Assembly (NCBI GenBank): GCA_002102555.1
Contig: MCFL01000252.1
Location: forward strand, 1-35,069
From: Catenaria anguillulae PL171
Lineage: Eukaryota > Blastocladiomycota > Blastocladiomycetes > Blastocladiales > Catenariaceae
Length of the DNA: 35,069 nucleotides
Direction: 5' to 3'
Positions 1 to 9,497 of the stretch are shown here, piece after piece. Numbering within the stretch: position 1 is the stretch's first letter; each line of letters opens with the position of its first letter. The notes under the pieces are model-generated. The model worked only from the letters and a program-made list of their open reading frames with translations. It did no database searches and was not told the origin of the DNA. The translations under genes were made by a program, and so were the position numbers.

Positions 1-834
1 AACTATTTTCGTCTGTATCGGTTGTGCCATGCATCAAGACTGGTGCTCATACGCCTTCTAGGAGCCCTTGTCATCGTATCAGTCATCTTCAACCTTGTCA
101 CGAACAGCGGGATCGTGCACTACCTCGCCCAAAACTATCAGTATGGTTACATTCCCCACTGGAACCAAGTCTATGCGTGTATGTTTGATTTTATTTTTTT
201 TTTAGGCCGACTCATCCGCAAACAATAGACCGCTTGACAGATTTGGCTGATTGAGTGATGTTACGCCTTTTGACGTGTCCACAGATTGGGTCGTTTACGA
301 CGCAATCCTCAACTTTACCATCGCCATGGTCTTCATCATCCATCTTCGTGGTTTGACTGGTGGTCAACAAATTCAATTGCGGCAAGGTTTCGGGCAAATG
401 CTACTCAAAGTTCAGGTGGTATTGCTCATCGAATCCGTCTTCTTGATTGTTACTGCCTTGATAGTACTCTTTGCCCCGCAGGAGGACCCGCTTTGGTTCT
501 TGTACGCAGCACCTTTTCACACTATACCACCTGCCAAGGAAGCAGCACGTGTTTCGAATCTACGAAAAAAAAAAAAAAAAAACTCACTTGTTTTGGTGGC
601 ATTGTTGTCAGGTTTTATGGATCCATGGCTTTCCGCCTTCGGTCCTTTGCCACGTTCCTCAACACGTTAAATCGAATGATGACTTCGAGTGTTAACGGCA
701 TCGGGAAGCATTCTTCGTCACCAGGGCCACAGCATGGCGATGGATCGTCCCATAGCAAAGAGATTATGAAGACAACCGCGAATCAATCCGTAGGCCAATC
801 GAAACGACCACCTCCGCACGAAGACAGGTTGTAA
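1..834 (+). CDS. 3' part of a duplicated seven-helix membrane protein gene (runs off window start)
   Basis: This is the inverted copy of the gene at 22152-23270. Three exon pieces are present: 1-178, 285-501 and 612-834, with introns GTATGT...CACAG (179-284) and GTACGC...TGTCAG (502-611). Joined, they give the end of transmembrane helix 3, helices 4 to 7 and a hydrophilic tail ending PPPHEDRL. The coding frame stays open across both junctions. The 5' part, with helices 1 to 3, lies left of the window or is missing. Nothing within these bases is damaged, so whether this copy is a working gene depends on what precedes base 1. No ligand, enzyme motif or known family is recognised. See the full copy for the description of the protein. 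Confidence 0.8.
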
Positions 835-1135
835 CAACTGAAAGAAGAATGAGCTTCGCGTTCCTCATTCATCAAGTCAAGTTGGTGGCACGGACGGGGG
901 GTCGGAGCTAGCTTGGCGGCGAAAAATTGTTTGAAAACACATTCCAGTCCGGATTGTGACAGGAATATCCTCAGAGTTGCTCAATATAAATATGTCCCTC
1001 AGTCGATCCCACTGACCTAGGCGTGCTAAGATGAACGACAGAGGAACGAAGCTTGGAAATGCAATGGAAAAATTGATATATACTTACTCGTGACAAAAGA
1101 CTTACTTGCCACACCGTGACCTCACACACACACAC
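835..1135. other. Convergent intergenic spacer, left copy
   Basis: This 301-bp stretch separates two convergent coding ends and is repeated exactly at 21851-22151. It holds a short GT/CA microsatellite next to the b5R stop codon (about 1123-1140). I see no RNA gene or recognisable regulatory site. It probably contains both 3' untranslated regions. Confidence 0.6.
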
Positions 1136-1989
1136 TCACATGAAACAATACCACATGCCCTTCGGATACCCAATCTCGGTCAACGTCTGCTTGAGCACCT
1201 GGCACATTTTCCACGGGCCACACACAATGATGCGCAAATCGTCGCCCGGCGGCGGCAACTCGCGCTTGAGCACGTCGGCTGACATGTACCCGGTGCCAAA
1301 CATTGAATTCTCGCCCTCCTTTGGCCACGCTGCGTCGGGCTTGTCGACGGTAAAGTACAACTTGATGTTTGGGTTGTCGCGCGCCTTTTCAATCAGCACA
1401 TCTTTGAACACGAGCTCGGACGGCGCAACCGCGCCATACAGCAGCTTGACCTCCAAGTCGGTGCGCTTGTGGAACAGTACAGATCGGATCACCTGAATCA
1501 TGGCCGAAATGCCTGTGCCGCCGGCTACCAGCGCAATGCGCTTGACGCCTGCGCTCGGCACAGTGCGTGCAATGGCCAGCTTGGGGAAATCTTTACCCAG
1601 GGGCCCTTTAAACTCGAGCGCGTCGACGCCAGGCACTAGCGCGTCAATGTGTTTTGACATGGCGCCTTGGTCGTCCACCTTGATGAGCAGGTCAATGTGG
1701 CCCGGGTCGTCGGGTCGCGAGATCGGCGAGTAGAACCGCACGAGTTGCTCGTTGTTGATTTCGGCACGCACGGCTACGTATTCGCCAATCTTGAGGCCCG
1801 TGGTGTGGTGCGAGGAAGGGAGGTCAAATCGGAACAGTTTGACAAAGTGGCCAAGCGAAGTGACGGAACGCAGCGTGAGCGAGGTGAATGCGTCATGAGA
1901 CAGTTGTCGATTATGAATGCTTGCAGTTGACAGAAGGCGGGTTCCAAGGCCAAACACGGTCTTACCAATGGCGGCATAAGAATAGCAGA
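1136..1989 (-). CDS. Chimeric reading frame: multi-helix paralog exon joined in frame to cytochrome b5 reductase
   Basis: On the minus strand an exon begins at 1989 after a good acceptor (GATGCCCAG). It encodes about 31 residues starting CYSYAAIGK, which match the second-to-last conserved exon type of the membrane family (compare MFSYGAIGP in the copies at 31195 and 33903). At 1894 the sequence switches, without losing frame, to about 252 residues of a flavoprotein reductase identical to the one at 21092-21850. That part has the FAD-binding motif RFYS, the NAD(P)H-binding GGTGIS and the CGPWKMC motif, so both ferredoxin-reductase-like lobes are complete. The typical soluble b5R domain is about 250-270 residues, so nothing catalytic is missing. 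Whether it is transcribed is unknown: the upstream exons of the host gene are decayed, and the reading frame could also be entered from an ATG at 2056 inside the preceding intron. Confidence 0.7.
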
Positions 1990-2919
1990 CTGGGCATCGC
2001 ACGAATGTACAACAACACCATTTGGTGTCAACCGACAGAGCACGAGACGAAGCCAAACATCGGCAAGGTGTTCAACATACAGGCTAGCAGGGTCTGAAGT
2101 GCGTCCGATGGCCCGATCCAAATGAAATTGTGACTTCCAGAGCCTGGCGCTTGCCGTGTGTGTGGCTAAGGTCGAGGAAAATGCAAACCATGAGACATGC
2201 CAGTAGGACCGCATAAGCCCAAGGTGCGTCATACTGCAGCGCAACCCACGAAGTGAGGCCAACGTTGAGGAAAATGGCCATGATGGTCGGTCGACAGTGT
2301 GAAATCACTGCACAAATCGAATTGCGGTTCCGAAGGACGAACAGTCGCATGTTAACGGCTGGATATGCAGCTGTCGACAGCAGGTACATTGAGCTCTCTG
2401 TATTGCATATGTTCAGCTGTTGTTGGCTGTTGGCAGGCGTGTCACTCCTCAAGCCAAAGTGGGAATCCCCCCCAAGGTCGTTCGCTATTGTGTTTGGGTC
2501 CAAAATGACGCGGCCATCGACGTTTATAGAGTTCACACGTTGGCCGCTATGAGGACATGGAGTTCAATAGCGATCCCTCCGGCGCAGCAGGCCAGAACGG
2601 CAAAGAGCCCCCATCGCATGTGCGATGCTGGTCTCAAAACGCCGGAGCAAGTTGGGCGCCAGGTGGGGCGGCTTCAGTCATTCTTGGCAGAGTCGTGCGC
2701 TGCCATCGCAAGCAATGCAAACTCGTGTGACATTACACTGGCGGATACCCACAGCCCGAGTGTTATGGCCATTCGTGTCAAGTACCCAACCATACCGGGA
2801 CCAGGCATTTCGTTTCGCTTGGCAAAGAACCACCTCGCGATCTCGTTGTACAGAGTCACAACACAAGAGATGACGGTCAACGCAAGCAAGGATCTCGTAA
2901 AGGGCGACAGTTGAAACAT
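1895..2919 (-). pseudogene. Truncated, decayed member of the multi-helix membrane protein family
   Basis: The first exon (ATG at 2919) encodes hydrophobic segments closely like the intact relative at 27434: a helix around RSLLALTVISCVVTLYNEIA, then WFFAKR and a helix containing VMSHEFALL (relative: LLSHELAVV). Further on, YDAPWAYAVLLACL matches NDAPWASVLLLACF. The exon closes with GPSDALQTLLA (relative: GPLDSLQTLLA) at 2081, followed by GTATGT. The intron is 1990-2080. The last piece (1989-1895) begins the next exon and is cut by the duplication breakpoint. The matching parts sit in at least two different frames, so the copy carries several frame changes. Everything after the breakpoint, about half the protein, is missing. 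It is therefore a dead or repurposed copy. Confidence 0.75.
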
Positions 2920-4016
2920 TGCTGAGATTTTGCATTGGATTATCGTTTCCACCCATGTGGATTGAGTGTATCATCATGCGAACGACAAGAGTCGAGTGTG
3001 TCGTCAGGGATCAATGACGCCTCGATAATGAATTCGAACGATCATGTGTGTGAGGGAGTCCTGTTCTGGAAGCTAGCGCGCTCGAGCAGCAATCCGAGGC
3101 GTGTTCGAGAAAGGGTTTGTGGCGCACCAAAGGCCAACAAGAACAAAACAAGCCCATGACGCCAGCGAAGCCATTCCAGCCAATTCCAGCCGCCCTCGTT
3201 CAACCGAAAACGCGAGCACCGTGACATCTCACCTGAGAGATTTGGGCTTGCGTGCATTGTCTGCAATTAAATATCAATGCAGCATATCGCAGCTATCCGA
3301 AGAATTGGCATTGTCGCCTTGGATCGCAACCGGTCTCATCGCATCGACTCGAAGGCAGGCTCTGGCGACTAATCCGATAACCTTGTCGTGCTCACCGCCG
3401 CGAACCGAGGTCATTCTTCGTCAACAGCGACAGGGCCTGAAAACATTGACCTAACGCACCCCCGCGTTTAATCCACTTGCCCGATTCTATGTACATCCAG
3501 CCCCGAAGTTGGAGATTTTTTGGTGCGCTAAAGACCTTCTCCTCCATCCAAGCTCCTTGATGCGTTGTCACTTGAGTTTCGCCGCCTCAGGCAGCGTCAA
3601 TGCTCCACGTGGATGAACCTGTTCGTGGCTGCGAACTGCCGTGCAGGCTGGCCATTTCGTCGTTCCTTGGATCAACGTGCATTGGCTGACGGACCTCTTG
3701 CTGTGCCCATGTCCCGCCCATGTCCCAGCCCGAGCCTCGTTGTCGTTCCCTAAGTCGTAACGCTCTCGTCCGCCTAATCGGCTGCCTCCTTGGCTCCAAA
3801 TCTTTATTTACGCTCGTTTGCGCCAGTCGCCTTCTGTACGCAGTGTTTTTACATATGTACCGCGCTGAGGTCCCGTTTGGCATTCTCAAATCTCAACCCC
3901 GGCCCGCCGCATCTCCAGTCGTCCTTCATCTCCACGTCCATGTAATTCCAGCGTCACGTACCAAACGTTGACACCGTGACGGGCCATTCATTTCTTCGTC
4001 AAATTCCAGATCCATC
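2920..4016. other. Intergenic region upstream of the flippase and of the truncated paralog
   Basis: This is about 1.1 kb between two divergently oriented genes. Several short open frames occur (for example 3042-3266 minus, 74 codons), but none shows a domain, a helix pattern or a match to the neighbouring families. The last few hundred bases before 4017 are C-rich and pyrimidine-rich, as in a fungal promoter and 5' untranslated region. I see no convincing TATA box. Confidence 0.5.
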
Positions 4017-7000
4017 ATGGGCTCCCAACCACCAACTCCAATCTCACCAACGGCTGCCGGAGCCGATTCGGGCACCCTCGGTCGCACCTTGACGCGGGCG
4101 GCTCCATCATGGCGTGTACGCATGATGCACTCGCTGGGGCTGCGATCCACGCAGGGAGCCTCCAAACTTGAACTCGCCAGCGTTTCCAATCGAATCGTCT
4201 ACTTTGGCTCTCCGCCCACGACTGCCGCCGCCATTTCCGCCATTCCCGAGTACTGCTCCAACGCCATTCGAACTGCAAAGTACACAGTCTACAACTTTGT
4301 CCCGCGCAATCTGCTTGAGCAATTTAGCCGCGTCGCGAACTTGTACTTTTTGCTCATTGTCGTGTTGCAAATGATTCCGTCCATTCGCACAACGCATCCG
4401 GCGCTGGCGGCCATGCCCATGACCGTCATTGTGCTTGTGACGGCGGCCAAGGACGCATTCGAGGATTGGAAGCGGCACACGGCGGACACGGCATTGAACA
4501 ATGCCCCCGCGCGCGTCCTGGCGGGTGCAGGATGGTGGAATCCAAATCATCCCGTGCGGAAAAAGTGGTATCACCGGTTGATGTTTTGGAAGAGAGGCCA
4601 GCCTGGCATGACGGTGACGCCGATGCAATCGAGCACTGACGGCGCGGCTCCTGTTGACCCCGCTGCGGGTGCGAACAACAAGCCGAATGCTCCAGTCCAG
4701 CACTATGGTCTTGCGCCGCTCACCTCTCCACAAACCAAGCCTTCGAATGCACCGCTCCCGCCCCCCATTTCCAACATTTCGGGCGTGTCGGGTGCCTCGG
4801 ATACGACGGGCAGCACTCTGACCGAGTCTTCGCTCCCACCCATGCCTCAATCCACTCAAGTCTCGCAGGTTTCGGCTCAAACATCAACCACTGTGTCGAG
4901 CGTGGCATCAGCCGAAATGCCCACCTCTCTTGGTCGATCCACCGATCCCGTCTTCAACTTGCCGCCACCTCCACCACCACCCAATAACTCCCGCGCTCCA
5001 GCCGCCAGTAACGTGTCTCCCATCCCCCCTCACCGGCGGACTCTGAACCGCAAGCAGCGCTCGTCTTTCCTTACGCCCATTCCAACGGCTTCATGGTCAG
5101 AAACCTCCTGGGCGCAACTCCGCGTCGGCGACATTGTACAACTCAAAGCCGACGAGCCCATTCCAGCCGACATTGTCATTCTCTCGGCCTCTGGCCCCAA
5201 CTCGACTTGCTATGTCGAAACCAAGTCCTTGGACGGTGAAACCAATCTCAAACTCAAACACGGACTTCCCGAATTCGCGCACGTGTCCACGGCGGAGCAA
5301 TGCGAGCAGCTGCGATTCACAATCGAGTCGGAACCGCCCAACCCGATGCTGTACACGTATCGCGGGACCCTGCGCGTTGTCGTCGAGGGCGGCGACGTGG
5401 CTGTTGTGCCTGTGGTTGCCGACAACCTCCTGCTGCGAGGGTGTGTGGTGCGCAACACAGACTGGGTCATTGGTGCCGTCATGTACACGGGCGACGAGTC
5501 CAAGATCATGCTCAACTCGGGTGACACGCCCAGTAAGCGATCCTTGATTGATCGCAAGATGAATCCGCAGATTTTGCTCAACTTTGCGCTCCTCTTTGCC
5601 CTGTGCACGACGTGCGCCACGTTGAACGCAACATGGAAGCGGACGCCAGCCGTGTTTGGGTATACCAATGCCGCGTTTTTTAGGCAGCATGAGCATGGCG
5701 GCAACAATGCGTGGCAGGACGGCGTATTCACCTTCTTCAGCTCGTTGGTCGTGTTTCAAAACATTGTGCCGATTAGTTTGTACATCACCATCGAGTTTAC
5801 CAAGACGGTCCAGGTGCGCCTTCCATTCCTCGATCGATTTTTTCCTTTGTCCGCCCGACTCAGCCACTTTGGCACTTTCGATTTTACAGGCATACTTTAT
5901 CTATGCTGACGAAGACCTCGCCCTCAACCCATCCAAACCATGCATCCCACGTACCTGGAACATTTCCGACGACCTCGGCCACATCCAATACGTGTTTTCC
6001 GACAAGACTGGCACGCTCACCCAAAACGTCATGGAGTTCAAAATGTGCTGCGTCGGCGGACACTTGTACGGTGGTGGCGACAAGGACGAGTTTCTCAAGG
6101 TGCAGGCCGAACTGTCTCCCAACCCGTACGTGGATGCAAATCCAAGTTTTGTGGATGCCAACCTGGTCCGGCAACTGGCGGCGGCCGCTGCCACTAACGC
6201 CCAGGGCGCTGCGGGTGGGAGCCAGGAAGCCGAGTGGGCAAAGACGGCGTGGCACTTTTTCACCTTGCTCGCAACGTGTCACACAGTGCTCGTTGAGCGC
6301 TCGCCAACGGCGGATGGATTGGGGACCGCCCTCGAGTACAAGGCGCAATCGCCCGACGAGGCTGCCCTGGTTGCCGCGGCGCGCGATGCCGGTTTTGTCT
6401 TTTTGGCCCGCAACAATACGCACCTGCACCTTTCGCTGCTGGGACAACAAGTTTGGGTCGAGCTGTTGCACGTGATCGAGTTTGATTCCACGCGCAAGCG
6501 CATGTCGGTGATTGTCCGGAACCCGAGCGACGGCAAAGTGTTTGTGTACACCAAGGGCGCAGACTCGGTCTTGTTTGCAAGGTTGGCGGGCGGCCAGGAC
6601 GACATGACGCGCAAAGTCACGGCCGCACTGCAAATGTATGCAACCGAGGGCTTGCGCACATTGGTGTTGGCGTATCGCGAATTGTCGAGCGCAGAGTACA
6701 ACAAATTTGCGGCCAAGTTTCATTCAGCAAGCGTGTTGATTGACGGGCGAGACGCCGCGTTGGCGTCTATTGGCGAAGAGTTGGAGCAGGACTTGGTGCT
6801 TCTCGGTGCCACCGCCATTGAGGACAAGTTGCAAGTGGGCGTGCCCGAGGCGATCGAGACGTTGAGTTTGGCGGGCGTGCACGTGTGGGTGTTGACGGGC
6901 GACAAGACCGAGACGGCCATCAACGTTGGGTTTGCGTGCAATTTGATTACGCCCGAGATGGCGCTTGTGCTGGTCCATGGGTCGCCGCACGACCCCGGAT

Positions 7001-8765
7001 CGGTCAAGACGCAAATGGCTGCTGCGGTCAAGATGGTGGAATCCGCTTCGTTACGGCGGCAGGGTGCTGTGCTTGTCATTGATGGCGAGGCACTTGCCCA
7101 AGTCTTGGATTCGCCCATGCAACGGACACTGCTCAAGTTGTGTCTCATGTGTCAGCACGTCATTTGTTGCCGTGTTTCCCCTCTGCAAAAGGCACAGGTT
7201 GTAGCACTCGTGCGGAGACAGCTCAAGGTTCTGACCTTGGCGATTGGCGATGGGGCAAACGACGTGAGCATGATTCAAGAGGCCGATGTCGGCGTGGGGA
7301 TCTCGGGCGAAGAGGGCATGCAGGCCGTCATGTCGTCGGACTATGCCATTGGCCAGTTCCGTTTCCTCATCAAGCTCATGCTGCTCCATGGACGGTGGTC
7401 AACTATGCGGGTCGCGGGCATGATTATGGCATTCTTTCTCAAGAACATGACATGGGTGTTTATCATGTTTTGGTATCAGCGTTATGCTGGGTTCGTTGTT
7501 TCTCTTCACACTCTGAACGGGCATTGCCCTGTGGTCATTGGCTGACTTTCCTATCCCTGTGCTTTAGGTTCTCTGCCGAACTCATGTATGATTACACTTT
7601 CCTCATGTTTTACAACCTCATCTTCACGCTCTTCCCGTCCATGGTCCTCGGCATGTTTGACCAAGACGTGCCCGAGTCGTCGCTGTCCAAGTTTCCGCAA
7701 CTATACAAGTCGGCTCGCAACCAGTTTACAAACCGGCGGTTCTGGATCCACGTGGCCGAGGCTGCCTACATGTCTTTGGCCTGCTTCTTTTTGCCGTTCC
7801 ATGTGTACCACGATGCCGTGGTGCATCCCGAGGGATACAATCCGCACAAGCTCGAGACCACGCTTCCGATTGCCATGACGGCGGTGCTTGCTGTCAACTT
7901 GTTTGTCGGACTCAACATGCGTGCCATCAACTGGATCTCTGGCTTGGGCATCTTTATCTCGGCCATTTCGCTCATGCTCTACTTGCCCATCTACTCGTTG
8001 CTTCCGGGACCTATGGAGGGATTTGCTGTGCCCGCCTACACCGAGTCTGGTATGTGGTTGACCGTGTTGCTGTCCGTTTGCACATGCTTGCTTCCACGCT
8101 ACGTGATTCGGTATGCTCGTGATGCATACTGGTACGACGATTCGCAAATCATTCGTGAGGTTGGCCTGTTGGGTAAAAAGTGGCCCACGTCGCGGTGCTC
8201 GCGATTCGCATTGGGTGATGATCACGACAACAAGCCTCTGCTGGTCAACGACTCGCTCACCGAACCAGCGGGTATTGCCTCCGAGGAGGCAAGGGATCGT
8301 GTGCCGGATCAGCCATTGACGGTCATGACGGATTTGCCGCACATGCAACAGCAGCAGCATCATAGTCCTCAAGATCCATTTGGGACCACGCAATCCAAAC
8401 GCACTTCGCTCATGTTTGACGCTGAAACCCGGCTCACCATTGACCGGACCGGCTTCGCGTTTTCCCACTCGCGCGGTGCATCCGAAACGGTCTCGTCGGT
8501 CATGTCGCCCGCCACCCCGACGGCTGCCGGCACGCACCACCGCCGTCGTGCGTCTCTCACACCGTCGCTGCACTCACTTGCTGGATCCAACAACAGCCAG
8601 GTGCTCACCATGCATCAACACAATTTGGCCGCCGTGCTTTCGCCATACCAGCAGCAACAACAGCAGCAAGTGCTCGAGACCATCTCTGCTTCGCCGTTGT
8701 CAAGCGAAGCCCTTCCAGCGTATTCGCCTGGCAGCCACGGTGAACCGCAATCGCCGTCGCTGTGA
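4017..8765 (+). CDS. P4-type ATPase (phospholipid flippase), probably Dnf-like
   Basis: Exons 4017-5813, 5890-7490 and 7568-8765 give 1,531 residues; both introns (76 and 77 nt) keep frame exactly. The enzyme moves phospholipids from the outer to the cytosolic leaflet using ATP, usually with a Cdc50-type partner. Visible signatures are the N-terminal KYTVYNFVPRNLLEQF, the actuator motif LDGETNLK, the phosphorylation motif SDKTGTLTQN, the nucleotide-domain KGADSV, the hinge GDGANDVSMIQ and, after the second intron, the FSAELMYD and FDQDVPES stretch typical of P4 pumps. The helices expected of the family are present at both ends. A low-complexity insertion of roughly 150 residues, rich in Pro, Ser, Thr and Ala with a run of eight prolines, lies between helix 2 and the actuator domain. 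The C-terminal tail is Gln-rich. The start ATG is the first in frame. The subfamily assignment is tentative. Confidence 0.96.
8649..8668 (+). repeat. CAG/CAA run encoding polyglutamine in the flippase tail
   Basis: A short run of CAG and CAA codons encodes seven glutamines near the end of the P4-ATPase. A shorter CAG run lies near 8348. These are typical length-variable tracts in a disordered cytosolic tail. Confidence 0.85.
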
Positions 8766-9497
8766 CCTTGATTCGGCGCTCGCGACGTGTATCCTTTCCA
8801 ATCCATGCCTAAACCGTGAAATAGCCCATCGCCCACAGTTCATGCATGTGGTCAAGTGTTTTTGTTCTTGTCGCTTTCCCCCCATGTTTACCCTCATTCC
8901 ATGTTCTCTGCTCATTTTATTTTCCATTTATCTACATGTTGGTCCTTTTCTTGTCGCCGTGACTGATGGTTTTTGCTTTCTTTTCGTGACCTCATTTCAT
9001 TCGCTCCCACATATTTGGCCCCTGAATTGTCCCGCCTCAAGTGTTTCCGACGACGCTAAACTCTGCTACTTTTTGGGGCCAAACAGTAGGTCATAGATAA
9101 TACAAAATGTCTTTTGAGAGAGTGTCAGACCATCCTGCGTGCGTGAGCCGATCCGAAGCTGTGTGGAACGATTGTCGTGGATGGCAATGGGAAAAAATGA
9201 CGCGCAGCGTGAGCATGGCCCGCCTCCGAATCGCCTGCGGACAGGATCGCAATACTTCATTTACTTCATTAAGCAACTCATGCACCCCAAGTCCCCAGTA
9301 GACTCCTTGCATTTTCACCGGAGGCGCTTGAAGTAATATCCTCGACGTAGTAATATCCTCGACGTCCTCAATAGACCCACTCGCCAACTTCACCCCCTCT
9401 CCACCACCGTAGTGCGATAGCACGTTCCTCCCACGTATCACCAGCAACACAATTATCCAAGCATTCCCACCCAATTTCCGGCTCAGCGCCATTCATC
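8766..9497. other. Intergenic region between flippase and chitin synthase
   Basis: This holds the 3' end of the flippase transcript (T-rich, 8860-9010) and the promoter of the chitin synthase. The one distinct structure is the perfect 17-bp tandem duplication at 9332-9365. Short open frames here show no domain and no relation to nearby families. Confidence 0.55.
9332..9365. repeat. Perfect 17-bp tandem duplication upstream of chitin synthase
   Basis: The unit AGTAATATCCTCGACGT occurs twice head to tail (9332-9348 and 9349-9365), about 130-165 bp before the chitin synthase ATG. It may be a duplicated regulatory site or a simple slippage product. Confidence 0.85.

Larger units (their letters stand above)
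1..1894. repeat. Left arm of a 1.9-kb inverted duplication
   Basis: Position x on the plus strand equals position 22986-x on the minus strand throughout 1-1894. All translations I compared are identical. The 18-nt A run near 564-581 and the 10-nt T run near 194-203 have the same lengths in both arms. The copy includes the 3' part of a seven-helix gene, a 301-bp convergent intergenic stretch and most of a cytochrome b5 reductase coding region. Identity stops at 1894, inside an exon of an unrelated membrane protein gene. The other end runs off the window, so the arm is longer than what is seen. The right copy lies in whole genes, so this left copy is the derived one. A recent duplication or an assembly artefact would both explain perfect identity. 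Confidence 0.95.

Noticed and set aside
1136-2056. An ordinary mitochondrial cytochrome b5 reductase with its own targeting peptide starting at 2056
   Set aside because: The apparent leader is intron plus a conserved exon piece of the membrane family (acceptor at 1990-1991), and identity with the other b5R copy begins abruptly at 1894.
3042-3266. Minus-strand frame that might be a 5' exon of the truncated membrane paralog
   Set aside because: Does not match the start of the intact relative, whose first helix already corresponds to the exon beginning at 2919.
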